NCBI GenBank assembly: GCA_031425525.1
Contig: JANPJM010000026.1
Coordinates: 1-64,000 of the forward strand
Length of the DNA stretch: 64,000 nucleotides
Source of the DNA: JANNMJ01 sp031425525
Lineage (GTDB): Bacteria > Bacteroidota > Bacteroidia > Cytophagales > Hymenobacteraceae
Reading direction: 5' to 3'
A program made the translations under genes and the position numbers. A model generated the notes under the pieces. That model saw only the letters and a list, made by a program, of their open reading frames with translations. It ran no database searches and had not been told where the DNA came from. How positions within the stretch are numbered: the stretch's first letter is position 1; each line of letters opens with the position of its first letter. Positions 43,788 through 52,834 of the stretch are shown one piece after another.

Positions 43788-45389
43788 ATGTCAGGAGGAA
43801 AAGAAACACCACGGCAGAAAATGATCGGTATGATGTATCTGGTGCTGACAGCTCTGCTGGCACTCCAGGTCAACTCGGCCATTCTTCTGAAATTCCGCAC
43901 ACTCGACGAAGCGCTTATGGGTGCTAACGGCAAAACCGCCAATAGCACCAAGGCGCAACTGGAAGATATGGAAAAGAAGGCAGCTGAAACCAAGCTGCCA
44001 AAGGATATGGCTCGTGTTGAGTCAGGCAAAAAGGTGCAGGCTAAATCCGAGGAGATGGTGGCTTACATCAACGCGCTGCGCGGCGACATCATCAAGCGTT
44101 CCGGTAGCTTCGCGGAAGATGGCGTAACGTACGCCAACCCCAGCGCGGAAGACGCCGTGGCGATGGAGATGATCGGCGCCGGCAATAACAAGAACCCGGG
44201 TAAAGCCAACGAGCTGAAAAAGCGCTTGGACGATTACGTCGGTTTCATCAAGCAATATGCGCCGACGGCGGCGCCGTTAGCGCTCGATGCGAAGGATGAC
44301 CCAATCGCCCGGAAAGACGAACACCAGAAGAGCAAAAACTTCGCGGAGTTGAATTTCGGTAACACGCCGATGGTAGCCGCCCTTGCCGTACTGGCAGAGA
44401 AGGAAAACGCCGTTCGTCGTTACGAAGCCGAAGCACTTGGGATGATTTCGGGTCAGTTGGGTAAAGAAATCATCAAGTTCGACAAAATCGGCACCGCAGT
44501 GTCGGCCGAGTCCAAGGTAGTGGCCGCTGGTACCAAGTACAAGGCCGAGATGTACCTGATTGCCTCGTCGAGCCAGATCACGCCTGTGATGAAGGCCCGT
44601 GGTCAGAACATCAAAGTGAACTCCGAGGGGCGTGGTGAAGTAGAATTCACTGCCCAGGCGGGTGCTTACGACAAGGACGGCAACTCCAAGCAAACGTGGG
44701 AAGGTACGATCATCATCAAGCGCGATGGCAAAGACTCGCTCTTCAAAGTGAAGCAGGAGTACATCGTGGCTAAGCCCGTGATGCAGGTGCAGTCGGCTTC
44801 GGTGCAGGCGCTTTACCTCAACTGCGGCAATAAGCTGAACGTGCAGGTACCGGCGCTGGGCTCGACCTACGACCCAAGCTTCGGCGCAACAGGTGCCCAA
44901 GTGATTAAAGGCACCAACAAAGGTGAAGTGACGCTGATCCCGTCGTCGAAAGAAGTGAAGTTGAGCGTAAGCTCCGGTGGTAACAAAATCGGCGACCAGG
45001 ATTTCAAAGTCCGCCTGATCCCGAAGCCGGATATTATGGTTACGTCCGGTGGCCGTCCGATTGATATGAAGCGCGGAATGCCATCGCCGGGCCCACGTGA
45101 AATCACGATCACGGCCAAGCCTGACGAAAGCTTCAAAAACTTCCTGCCGGAAGACGCCCGTTACCGCGTAACGGCCTTCGAGATTGCGCTGGTGCGTGGT
45201 CGCCGTCCGGTGGGCGCTCCTCAGACGGTTAGCTCATCGTCGATCAACCTCAATTCCTACGCTTCGCAGGCACAAGCCGGCGACCGCTATATGGTGGAAG
45301 TGAAGGAAGTGAAGCGGATGAACTTCCGCAACCAGGTAGAGAGTGTTTCGGGTCTCCAGAACACGCTGTTCAACATTCCGTTGAACTAA
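43788..45389 (+). CDS. gldM: Gliding motility/T9SS motor protein GldM
   Basis: Protein of 533 residues. The N-terminus SGGKETPRQKMIGMMYLVLT (2-21) is the family hallmark, with one inner-membrane helix about 14-36. A periplasmic helical bundle follows (EDMEKKAAETKLPKDMARV), then several beta-domains (PVMQVQSASVQALYLNCGNK, DFKVRLIPKPDIMVTSGGRP). With GldL it forms the motor whose periplasmic part contacts the GldK/GldN ring. The next gene, gldN, begins 45 bases after its stop. Confidence 0.96.
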   Translation: MSGGKETPRQKMIGMMYLVLTALLALQVNSAILLKFRTLDEALMGANGKTANSTKAQLEDMEKKAAETKLPKDMARVESGKKVQAKSEEMVAYINALRGDIIKRSGSFAEDGVTYANPSAEDAVAMEMIGAGNNKNPGKANELKKRLDDYVGFIKQYAPTAAPLALDAKDDPIARKDEHQKSKNFAELNFGNTPMVAALAVLAEKENAVRRYEAEALGMISGQLGKEIIKFDKIGTAVSAESKVVAAGTKYKAEMYLIASSSQITPVMKARGQNIKVNSEGRGEVEFTAQAGAYDKDGNSKQTWEGTIIIKRDGKDSLFKVKQEYIVAKPVMQVQSASVQALYLNCGNKLNVQVPALGSTYDPSFGATGAQVIKGTNKGEVTLIPSSKEVKLSVSSGGNKIGDQDFKVRLIPKPDIMVTSGGRPIDMKRGMPSPGPREITITAKPDESFKNFLPEDARYRVTAFEIALVRGRRPVGAPQTVSSSSINLNSYASQAQAGDRYMVEVKEVKRMNFRNQVESVSGLQNTLFNIPLN

Positions 45390-45433
45390 CTTGCCGGCTG
45401 AACTAACCTTTGTCTTCGCTCCGTTTGCCCGCT

Positions 45434-46303
45434 ATGCGCATTATCCTGTTTGCCCTGCTGGGGCTGTGCCCCGCTCTCGCCGTTGCCCAACCGGGCGCGG
45501 CCAATGGCGCCGAGCAATCGACGACTGCCGTTAGCTCCCCCACGGTTCGCGCGATTCCGAATTCGGACGTGATGTACCGCAAAAGCATTTGGCGGACCAT
45601 CGATCTGCGCGAAAAGCAGAACAAGCCGATGTTTGCCAATAACCACCAGATCACGAAGATCATCGTGGATGCGGTAAAGGCTGGCAAGTTGCAAGCCTAC
45701 AGCGGCGACTCGCTGACGCGGGTTGTGACGTTGGAGGAATTCAACAAGAAGCTGCTGGTGCCGGGTGCTGATACCGGGCCGACGGAAGAAGAGAAAAAGG
45801 CTGGTTTCGACAAAGTTGAGGAAGATACCGGCGGTGGCTGGGGCGATGAGCCCGCTGGCGGTGCCAAATCAACGGTAATTGCGGCCTCCGAATACTTTCC
45901 TAAGCAACTCTATCAAATGGAGTTGAAGGAAGATATGGTTTTCGATAAGAAGCGTTCGCGGATGTACCACGAGATTCAGTCTATTGCCATCTCGGTACCG
46001 GCCGATGAAACGCCCAAAGGCTATAACGTGCCGATTGCTACCTTCAAATGGGCCGATCTGGTGAAAGTTTTCCGCGACAATCCGGAATCGGCCATCTGGT
46101 TCAACAACTCGAACACGGCGCAGCATAAGAACTTGGCTGATGCGTTTGATCTGTGGATGTTCTCTTCGTACATCACCAAAGTATCGAACGCCGACGACAA
46201 GGAGCTTTCCGACATCTACGGTGGCGCACAAGAAGGCATTTTGGCCGCGCAGCAAGTAGCCGGCGAAATGATCGAGTACGAGTACAACCTCTGGTCGTTC
46301 TAA
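45434..46303 (+). CDS. gldN: Gliding motility/T9SS ring protein GldN
   Basis: Protein of 289 residues. Signal peptide 1-19 (ILFALLGLCPALAVAQ). The mature protein has the GldN/PorN features VMYRKSIWRTIDLREKQNKP (about 45-64), YFPKQLYQMELKEDMVFDK, MYHEIQSIAISVPAD and an end with EYEYNLWSF. It assembles with GldK into the periplasmic ring. ATG 45434 is chosen as the start of the signal peptide; TTG 45410 is in frame but upstream. A strong terminator follows, closing the cluster. Confidence 0.95.
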   Translation: MRIILFALLGLCPALAVAQPGAANGAEQSTTAVSSPTVRAIPNSDVMYRKSIWRTIDLREKQNKPMFANNHQITKIIVDAVKAGKLQAYSGDSLTRVVTLEEFNKKLLVPGADTGPTEEEKKAGFDKVEEDTGGGWGDEPAGGAKSTVIAASEYFPKQLYQMELKEDMVFDKKRSRMYHEIQSIAISVPADETPKGYNVPIATFKWADLVKVFRDNPESAIWFNNSNTAQHKNLADAFDLWMFSSYITKVSNADDKELSDIYGGAQEGILAAQQVAGEMIEYEYNLWSF

Positions 46304-46329
46304 CGCAGGTTTCCGCGTTCGTTACGTGT

Positions 46330-46367
46330 AAAAACGCCCCGATAGCCTTTGGCTGCCGGGGCGTTTT
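46330..46367 (+). terminator. Terminator of the gld cluster
   Basis: aaaacgcccc and ggggcgtttt pair, with an inner agcc/ggct stem, about 27 bases after the gldN stop. Confidence 0.85.
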
Positions 46368-46671
46368 ATCGTTAGGCGATGAGTGAGCGGTTGGCGCACC
46401 TCTGCTCTTGCGCAGCTTACTCAGCGGTGGTCTTTGAGGCCAAGCTTGAGGCAAGATTATGGTTATTTCTCGCAAAGTCCGCTAAGGACGCAAAGGAGAA
46501 CGAGAAGATGTATGGTTGTGGGCTGGAACAGGCACCTGCAAAGCGATTGACTGGAAACGACATTGCTGTGTAACCCCTGTAGCCAAACGGCATTGGTGAG
46601 CAGAAGGAGATTACTGCGCTCCTCGCAATAGCAGATGCTTGTAACGTCTGGCTGAGCGTTTAAACAGGTAA
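46368..46671. other. Gap between gldN and uvrC, no gene recognised
   Basis: About 300 bases between gldN and uvrC. The only notable piece is ctcgcaaagtccgctaagg plus gacgcaaaggagaa near 46465-46500, a common extragenic sequence in bacterial genomes. No convincing ORF, tRNA or hairpin was found. Composition is less GC-rich than the flanking genes. Confidence 0.4.
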
Positions 46672-48480
46672 TTAGGCGGAGGCAGCGGTTTGCTGATTTT
46701 CAGCAAACCACGTTCTTAGTACTCGCGCTTTGGCAGCGCCGATTTCGGCGGTGAGCTCGGCTTCCGACAGTTCGCGGATTTTTTTGACGGACTTGTGTTT
46801 TGTGAGGAGTTTGTCGGCCGTGACCGGGCCTAGACCTTTTACATCGGTGAGCTCGGTTTTTAGGGTGGCGGCATCGCGGCGGCTACGGTGAAACGTGATG
46901 CCGAAGCGGTGCGCTTCGTCGCGCATGCGCTGAATGAGGCGTAGGGTTTCGCTTTTTTTATCGATGTACAGCGGGAGCGAATCGCCGGGGACGTAGATTT
47001 CTTCCAGCCGTTTAGCGATGCCGATGATGGGGATTCGGCCCCAAATGCTTAAATCCTTCAAGGCTTTGACGGCCATCGAAAGTTGGCCTTTACCGCCATC
47101 GACGATGATGAGTTGCGGTAGCGTGGCGCCTTCGTCGAGAAGGCGGCGGTAGCGACGGGTGACGATTTCGTACATCGAGTCAAAATCGTTGGGGCCGATA
47201 ACGGTCTTGATGTGGTAATGCCGATACTCTTTTTTGGCCGGCCGAGCGTTGCGGAAACAGACCATCGCGGCGACGGGATTGTCGCCTTGGAAATTGGAGT
47301 TATCGAAGCATTCGATGTGACGCGGCAACTCGGTCAGGCGCAGATCACGCTGCATGGTTTCCATGATGCGCACCTCGTTCACGTCCTTCGACTTCTCGTT
47401 CATCGACTCCTTTTCTTTGCGGAGGTAGAGCGCATTTTTTAGCGCCAGATTAAGGAGCTTTTTCTTGTCGCCAATTTGCGGAACGGCTACCGTAATGCCC
47501 GGCAGCGGCACTGAGCATTCGACATTGACCAGAATTTCGGACGCGGTGCTTTCAAATTCGGCGCGCAAATTCAGGATGATGCTCGGTAGAATGTCGCAGT
47601 CGGCTTCATCGAGCCGCTTTTGTAGCTCGACTGATTTTGTGAGAATAATGGCACCATTGACGATGTGTAGGTAATTGACGAACGAAAATTGTTCGTTGGA
47701 CGCGATGGCCACTACATCAATATTGGTCAGTGTTTGCGAGACGACGGTTGATTTGGCCTGGAAATCGTCGAGCCGGTCGAGTTTCGTTTTGAACGTGTGC
47801 GCTTGCTCAAATTGCTGTTGCTGGGCAGCATTGCCCATTTGCTCGCGCAGCCACGTCCGCGCTACGGTGAGGTTGCCGGACAACAAGTTGCGAATTTGCG
47901 AAATGTAAGCGCCGTACGTGGCCTCGTCTTCCAAGCCTTCGCACGGCCCTTTGCAATTGCCGAGGTGGTATTCGAGACACACTTTGTATTTGCCGGCCGC
48001 CACGTTTTCGGGCGACAAATTGTAGCTGCACGTGCGGAGCGGGTACAGCGTTCTGATCAGCTCCAGCACCGTGTACATGGCGCCTACGCTGGCATAGGGG
48101 CCATAGTAGCGGCTGCCATCGGCGAGTTTCTGGCGGGTGGTGAGTAGGCGCGGGAAGCGTTCGGCCGTCAGGCAGAGATAGGGGTAGGATTTGCCATCCT
48201 TCAGCAGAATATTGTATTTCGGTTGATGCTGCTTAATGAGGTTGTTTTCGAGCAGAAAAGCGTCGGATTCGGTATCGGTGATTTGAAATTCGAGCCGACG
48301 AATATTGGCGACCAGCCGTTTGGTTTTCGTGTTGTGCTGGGCCTGGGAGTTGAAATACGATGAAACCCGATTGCGCAGATCGACGGCTTTGCCGACATAA
48401 ATGATGCGGTCGTCGGTGTCGAAATATTTGTACACGCCGGGCTGGTGGGGCAGCCGGGTAATTTGTTCTTTCAGCGTCAT
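46672..48480 (-). CDS. uvrC: UvrABC excinuclease subunit C
   Basis: Protein of 602 residues. Nucleotide excision repair; makes both incisions around a lesion with UvrB. The N-terminal GIY-YIG nuclease is seen in PGVYKYFDTDDRIIYVGKAV (about 13-32). A UVR-like helical pair near 210-240 contacts UvrB. The RNase-H-like domain carries HIECFDNSNFQGDNPVAAMV and IVDGGKGQLS, and a helix-hairpin-helix end has DVKGLGPVTADKLLT. ATG 48480 is preferred to TTG 48489. A -7-like TACCTTCG lies at 48513-48520 on the same strand. Confidence 0.96.
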   Translation of the reverse strand: MTLKEQITRLPHQPGVYKYFDTDDRIIYVGKAVDLRNRVSSYFNSQAQHNTKTKRLVANIRRLEFQITDTESDAFLLENNLIKQHQPKYNILLKDGKSYPYLCLTAERFPRLLTTRQKLADGSRYYGPYASVGAMYTVLELIRTLYPLRTCSYNLSPENVAAGKYKVCLEYHLGNCKGPCEGLEDEATYGAYISQIRNLLSGNLTVARTWLREQMGNAAQQQQFEQAHTFKTKLDRLDDFQAKSTVVSQTLTNIDVVAIASNEQFSFVNYLHIVNGAIILTKSVELQKRLDEADCDILPSIILNLRAEFESTASEILVNVECSVPLPGITVAVPQIGDKKKLLNLALKNALYLRKEKESMNEKSKDVNEVRIMETMQRDLRLTELPRHIECFDNSNFQGDNPVAAMVCFRNARPAKKEYRHYHIKTVIGPNDFDSMYEIVTRRYRRLLDEGATLPQLIIVDGGKGQLSMAVKALKDLSIWGRIPIIGIAKRLEEIYVPGDSLPLYIDKKSETLRLIQRMRDEAHRFGITFHRSRRDAATLKTELTDVKGLGPVTADKLLTKHKSVKKIRELSEAELTAEIGAAKARVLRTWFAENQQTAASA

Positions 48481-48569
48481 ACGTAACAACCGGAATCGGA
48501 CGCTCCGGGGGGCGAAGGTAAATCGCGTGCGGGGCCAAAAAGTGGCTAACGCGTAGCTGAAACGGAAGT

Positions 48570-49628
48570 TTAACGGCGATACTCGGCTACGAGGTCGTCG
48601 GCGAGCCGGGTGGTTCGCAGTAGTCGGGCGGCGGGCGGTAGCTGCGGCGCCGTCACGCCCGCGTGCAGCCGGAGCGTAGAATTGGTGAGAACGCGGATTT
48701 CGTCCCAGAAGTCGGCCGCGAGAAAAGAATTGAGGACGCGCGCTCCGCCTTCCACCAGCACCGAATGCAGACCGCGAGCGTGCAACGCGGCTAAGGCGGC
48801 GGGTAAATCGGCGCCGTCGAGCAGCAGGGTTTCCGGCTCGTTATAGGCGAGTAGGTGCAGATTGGGTGGTAGGGCGCGGGTGCCGGTGAGTACCATCCGC
48901 ACGGGCGCGGGGCCGGGCCAGTAGCGGGCGTCGAGGCGCGGATTGTCGGTGCGGGCGGTTGTGGCGCCGACCAGAATGGCTGCTTCTTCGGTGCGCCACC
49001 GATGGACGAGACGGCGGGCGGCCTCGCCGCTGATGGCAGTTGGGCGCCCAACGGCACTCGTTACGTTTGCGGGTACCGGCGGTTCGGCGGCGGCGGCAGC
49101 CAGAAAACCATCGGCCGATTGCGCCCACTTGAGTACCACCCACGGCCGCGCACGTTCCTGTGCGCTGAAAAAACGCCGATTGAGCCACCGCGCTTCTTCT
49201 GCCAGCAAGCCGACGGTGACGGCGCAACCGGCGGCCCGCAAACGCGCGGCGCCGCGCCCGCCGACCAGCGGATTAGGGTCGAGCGTGGCAACCACCACTT
49301 CGGTGGCGCCGTGCCGAATCAGCAAATCGGCGCAGGGAGGCGTTTTACCGTGGTGCGCACACGGCTCCAAGGTAACGAACACGCGCATACCCGCGAGCGA
49401 GGACGGTGCGTCGGGCCGCGCGAAGAGGGCCGTTACGGCCTCCACTTCGGCGTGGGGGCCACCGTAGCGCCGGTGCCAGCCTTCGGCGAGGATGTTCCCG
49501 GCCGCGTCGGCGATGACGCAGCCGACTTGTGGGTTGGGGCGCGTGGCCGGGCCGCCGAGCGCGGCCAGCTCCAAGGCGCGGCGCATCAGGAGGAGATCGG
49601 TGGGAGGAATAGGATAGGGGGGCATCAT
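48570..49628 (-). CDS. ribD: Bifunctional riboflavin deaminase/reductase RibD
   Basis: Protein of 352 residues. Deaminates and then reduces the pyrimidine intermediate of riboflavin synthesis. The cytidine-deaminase-like zinc site is GGPHAEVEAV (His, Glu) and EPCAHHGKTPPCADLL (two Cys). The reductase half has VVLKWAQSADGFLA, ILVGATTARTDNPRL and VLVEGGARVLNSFL. The start is the first of two adjacent ATGs. A -7-like TAGCTTTA is 8 nt upstream, so the transcript may be leaderless. Divergent from prmC. Confidence 0.95.
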   Translation of the reverse strand: MMPPYPIPPTDLLLMRRALELAALGGPATRPNPQVGCVIADAAGNILAEGWHRRYGGPHAEVEAVTALFARPDAPSSLAGMRVFVTLEPCAHHGKTPPCADLLIRHGATEVVVATLDPNPLVGGRGAARLRAAGCAVTVGLLAEEARWLNRRFFSAQERARPWVVLKWAQSADGFLAAAAAEPPVPANVTSAVGRPTAISGEAARRLVHRWRTEEAAILVGATTARTDNPRLDARYWPGPAPVRMVLTGTRALPPNLHLLAYNEPETLLLDGADLPAALAALHARGLHSVLVEGGARVLNSFLAADFWDEIRVLTNSTLRLHAGVTAPQLPPAARLLRTTRLADDLVAEYRR

Positions 49629-49635
49629 CAGGGGA

Positions 49636-49643
49636 GTAAAGCT
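49636..49643 (-). promoter_or_regulatory. -7-like element 8 nt before ribD
   Basis: TAGCTTTA on the minus strand matches TAnnTTTG except for the last base and is followed by 8 nt and the tandem ATGs of ribD. The same spacing is seen at gpmI. Confidence 0.35.
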
Positions 49644-49752
49644 ACTTCTGGTGATGATGTGTTGGTGGGAACGCAAGGAGCCCGCCGACGAGTAGGCAGT
49701 TTCCGCTGATGGCAGCAGCTGATGAAACGCTTCGCGCACCGTTGCTTTGTGC

Positions 49753-50628
49753 GTGCTACCGCCCCAAACCAATCTCGCTACCATCCTGCGCGCTTTTGCC
49801 GGAGCGCTCGAAATCGCCTACTCGGTCGCAGAAGCCCGTGTGCTGGCGCGGCGCGTGCTGGGCCACCGGCTGGGTTTGGCGCCCCACGAATTGGCGTTGC
49901 GCGGCGCTGATGCGCTTTCAGCAACCACCCTAACCCAATTGACCGACGACCAGCGGCGGCTGCTCGCGCACGAACCCGTGCAGTATGTGCTGGGCGAGGC
50001 GCCGTTTCTGGAGTTAGAGCTGGAAGTAGGGCCGGGCGTACTCATTCCAAGGCCCGAAACGGAAGAACTGGTACAACTCATAACGGTGGAGCTGCGGGAT
50101 GCGCGCGCGCCGCGTCTGCTCGATGTCGGCACCGGCTCAGGGTGCATAGCGGTGGCGGTGGCGCAAATTCTGCCGCGCGCCGAGGTGTGGGGGCTGGATA
50201 TATCTGACACGGCGCTAGCCATTGCCCGGCGCAACGGCGCGCGGTACGGCAACCGCGTAACGTGGCTCCAACACGATGTTTTTCAGCCCCTGACGCCGGA
50301 AATTTTCGACGACCAACTCGATGGCCTCATCAGTAACCCGCCGTATGTGCCGCAGCGGGAAGCGGCGGAAATGGCACCGCACGTCCGCGACCACGAACCG
50401 GCCTTGGCGCTTTTCGTGCCCGATGATGACCCGCTACGATACTACCGCCGCTTGGCCGAAGTTGGTAGCACCATGCTGCGACCGAAAGGCCGTATCTACC
50501 TCGAAACCCACACTGAGTATGCCGCCGCTGTGGCCGATCTGCTGCGCGCGACGGGGTACGCGGCCGTAACCGCCCACAACGATTTCACGGATCGGCCGCG
50601 CTTCGTGACGGGTACGCGGGTGGCCTGA
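49753..50628 (+). CDS. prmC: Release-factor glutamine N5-methyltransferase
   Basis: Protein of about 291 residues. Methylates the Gln of the GGQ motif in peptide-chain release factors using S-adenosylmethionine. The SAM-binding loop is LLDVGTGSGCIAVAVA (about 115-130), and the catalytic motif is GLISNPPYVP. The N-terminal helical domain (EARVLARRVLGHRLGLAPHE) is typical. No ATG is available: GTG 49753 is used, TTG 49747 is the alternative. Following it is the polysaccharide-precursor island. Confidence 0.93.
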   Translation: MLPPQTNLATILRAFAGALEIAYSVAEARVLARRVLGHRLGLAPHELALRGADALSATTLTQLTDDQRRLLAHEPVQYVLGEAPFLELELEVGPGVLIPRPETEELVQLITVELRDARAPRLLDVGTGSGCIAVAVAQILPRAEVWGLDISDTALAIARRNGARYGNRVTWLQHDVFQPLTPEIFDDQLDGLISNPPYVPQREAAEMAPHVRDHEPALALFVPDDDPLRYYRRLAEVGSTMLRPKGRIYLETHTEYAAAVADLLRATGYAAVTAHNDFTDRPRFVTGTRVA

Positions 50629-50715
50629 ATACGCCGCTGGTGGCTTGCACGAGCGCATGAATCGGGCAACATCCAAAAATAACAACGCCCGCCCCGGCCC
50701 TCCGGCTGGGCGCCG

Positions 50716-50723
50716 TACCTTTG
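50716..50723 (+). promoter_or_regulatory. -7 element upstream of the WbpD-like gene
   Basis: TACCTTTG matches TAnnTTTG exactly and lies 41 bases before ATG 50765. No good -33 TTG was seen. Confidence 0.4.
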
Positions 50724-50764
50724 CGGCCGTAACTGCCCACGCCCGGCTCCGGGTGCTGCCCTGC

Positions 50765-51400
50765 ATGTCCGTCGCGCCCGAAAGTCTGTCTGCTACCGCT
50801 CCCTACGTTCACCCGACCGCCATTGTGGAGGCGGGCGCCCGGCTGGGCGCCGGTTGCCGAATCTGGCATTTCGCCCATCTGATGCCCGGCTGCGAGTTGG
50901 GCGACGGCTGTTCGATTGGGCAAGGCGGGTTTGTGGCGGCCGGCGTACGTCTGGGGCGCAATGTCAAGGTGCAAAACCACGTTTCGATTTACGAAGGCGT
51001 GACCTGCGAAGACGGCGTTTTTCTGGGTCCCTCGTGCGTGTTCACGAACGTGCGCAACCCGCGCGCGGCCGTGGTGCGCCGCCATGAGTACGCCCCCACG
51101 CACGTGGGGCGCGGTGTAACCGTGGGCGCCAACGCCACGATTGTGTGCGGCGTCACGCTGGGCGCGTATGCTTTTGTGGGCGCCGGCGCGGTGGTCACGC
51201 GCGATGTGCCGGCATACGCGCTGGTGGTGGGCACGCCTGCCCGCATTATCGGCTGGATGAGCCCGGCGGGCCACCGGTTACACTTCGACCCCACGACCAA
51301 CCACGCCCGCTGCCCGCAGGGCGGCGAGGAGTATGAGCTGATTTTGCCCGAAACCGTGCGCCCCGTCGGCTCCGATACTTCCTTTAAGAATCCTGATTGA
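50765..51400 (+). CDS. WbpD/WlbB-like sugar N-acyltransferase (left-handed beta-helix)
   Basis: Protein of 211 residues. Hexapeptide repeats from about 20 to 155 form a left-handed beta-helix. The WbpD/WlbB family sequence is seen in NVKVQNHVSIYEGVTCEDGV, GPSCVFTNVRNPRA and GANATIVCGVTLGAYAFVG. Family members N-acetylate UDP-2-acetamido-3-amino-2,3-dideoxy-glucuronate or related dTDP-amino sugars. The usual partners (a Gfo/Idh dehydrogenase and an aminotransferase) are not in this window. The next gene is a UDP-HexNAc dehydrogenase, the first step of that pathway. Confidence 0.85.
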   Translation: MSVAPESLSATAPYVHPTAIVEAGARLGAGCRIWHFAHLMPGCELGDGCSIGQGGFVAAGVRLGRNVKVQNHVSIYEGVTCEDGVFLGPSCVFTNVRNPRAAVVRRHEYAPTHVGRGVTVGANATIVCGVTLGAYAFVGAGAVVTRDVPAYALVVGTPARIIGWMSPAGHRLHFDPTTNHARCPQGGEEYELILPETVRPVGSDTSFKNPD

Positions 51401-51495
51401 GCGGCGTGCTGGCGCGGGCTTAACCCCGCTCGCGTCCCGTCAGCCGCCTCCCCAAACGCTACCGCAACCGCTTCCCGACTGCTTTTTCCTTTACG

Positions 51496-52821
51496 ATGAC
51501 TGCACATTCTATCGCTTCTGCGACCCTCTACGACGAAATGCTCGACAAGCAGGCCACGCTGGCTGTTATCGGGCTCGGCTACGTCGGGCTGCCCATTGCA
51601 CTGGCCTTTGCCCGTAAGTTGCGCGTGATTGGGTTCGACATCAACGCCAAGCGCGTCGAGATGATGCGCAACCACCAAGACCCCAGCGGTGAATTGGAGC
51701 CGGAGGCGTTCGCCAACTGCGACATCACCTTCACCGATTCGCTGGAGGTGCTGCGCGAGGCGCGTTTTTTCATCGTGGCCGTGCCGACACCCATCGACGA
51801 ACACGCCCAGCCTGATTTGAAACCGCTGCTCGGCGCCTCCACCACGGTGGGCAAAGTACTGAAGCGCGGCGATTACGTGGTGTACGAATCGACCGTGTAC
51901 CCCGGCTGCACGGAAGAAGACTGCGTGCCGGTACTGGAACGCGAATCGGGGTTGAAATTCCACGCCGATTTCAAAGTCGGCTACTCGCCCGAACGCATCA
52001 ATCCCGGCGACAAAGAGCATACCCTGGAGCGCATCGTGAAAGTGGTGAGCGGCTGCGACGCCGATTCGGCCGAAGTAGTGGCGAAAACCTACGAATTAGT
52101 GATCGACGCGGGCGTTCACCGCGCGAGCAGCATCAAAGTGGCTGAAGCGGCCAAAATCATCGAAAACACGCAGCGCGATGTCAATATCGCGTTGATGAAC
52201 GAGCTTTCGCTGATTTTCGACCGGATGAACATCAACACCTTCGAGGTGCTGGAGGCGGCCGGCACGAAGTGGAATTTCCTCAAGTTTTTCCCTGGCTTGG
52301 TGGGCGGGCATTGCATTGGGGTTGATCCGTACTACCTCACCTACAAGGCTAAAGAACTTGGATACCACGCGAAGGTGATCCTGTCGGGGCGCACGACCAA
52401 CGACGACATGGGCGCCTACATCGCCCGGAAAACCGTGCAGCTCATGATCAAGCAGGGCAAAGACGTGAGTAAGGCGCGCGTGCTGGTGATGGGCGCTACC
52501 TTCAAAGAAAACGTCGAGGATATTCGCAACTCAAAAGTGGTGGATGTGATCGACGAACTCATCAAATTCAGCGTGACCGTAGATGTCACCGACCCTTACG
52601 CTGATTCCGAAGAACTGCACCACGAGTACGGTTTTCGGCTGACGCCGGAGGTCGGCACGACGTACGACGCCGTGGTCGTCGCCGTCAGCCACCGCGAGTA
52701 CGTGACGCTCGATGCCGCGCATTTTCAAGGGCTGATGAGCGGCGGAAGCGGCGTGTTGGTCGATGTGAAAGGATTGTACCGGAATAAAATTGGTTCGGAG
52801 ATGACCTACTGGAGCCTCTAA
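51496..52821 (+). CDS. UDP-N-acetyl-hexosamine 6-dehydrogenase (WbpA/TviB type)
   Basis: Protein of 441 residues. Oxidises the C6 of UDP-GlcNAc or UDP-GalNAc to the uronate with two NAD. Visible motifs are VIGLGYVGLPIALAFARKLR (about 24-43), VAVPTPIDEHAQPDL, VYESTVYPGCTEEDCVPVLE and the catalytic GGHCIGVDPYYLT. TviB/VipA-type rather than UDP-glucose dehydrogenase, from the PTPIDEHAQPDL and GVDPYYLTYKAKELGY stretches. Neighbouring acyltransferase and WbpP-like epimerase support a HexNAc-uronate product. Exact substrate is inferred. Confidence 0.93.
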   Translation: MTAHSIASATLYDEMLDKQATLAVIGLGYVGLPIALAFARKLRVIGFDINAKRVEMMRNHQDPSGELEPEAFANCDITFTDSLEVLREARFFIVAVPTPIDEHAQPDLKPLLGASTTVGKVLKRGDYVVYESTVYPGCTEEDCVPVLERESGLKFHADFKVGYSPERINPGDKEHTLERIVKVVSGCDADSAEVVAKTYELVIDAGVHRASSIKVAEAAKIIENTQRDVNIALMNELSLIFDRMNINTFEVLEAAGTKWNFLKFFPGLVGGHCIGVDPYYLTYKAKELGYHAKVILSGRTTNDDMGAYIARKTVQLMIKQGKDVSKARVLVMGATFKENVEDIRNSKVVDVIDELIKFSVTVDVTDPYADSEELHHEYGFRLTPEVGTTYDAVVVAVSHREYVTLDAAHFQGLMSGGSGVLVDVKGLYRNKIGSEMTYWSL

Positions 52822-52834
52822 CCCGCAAGTACAT

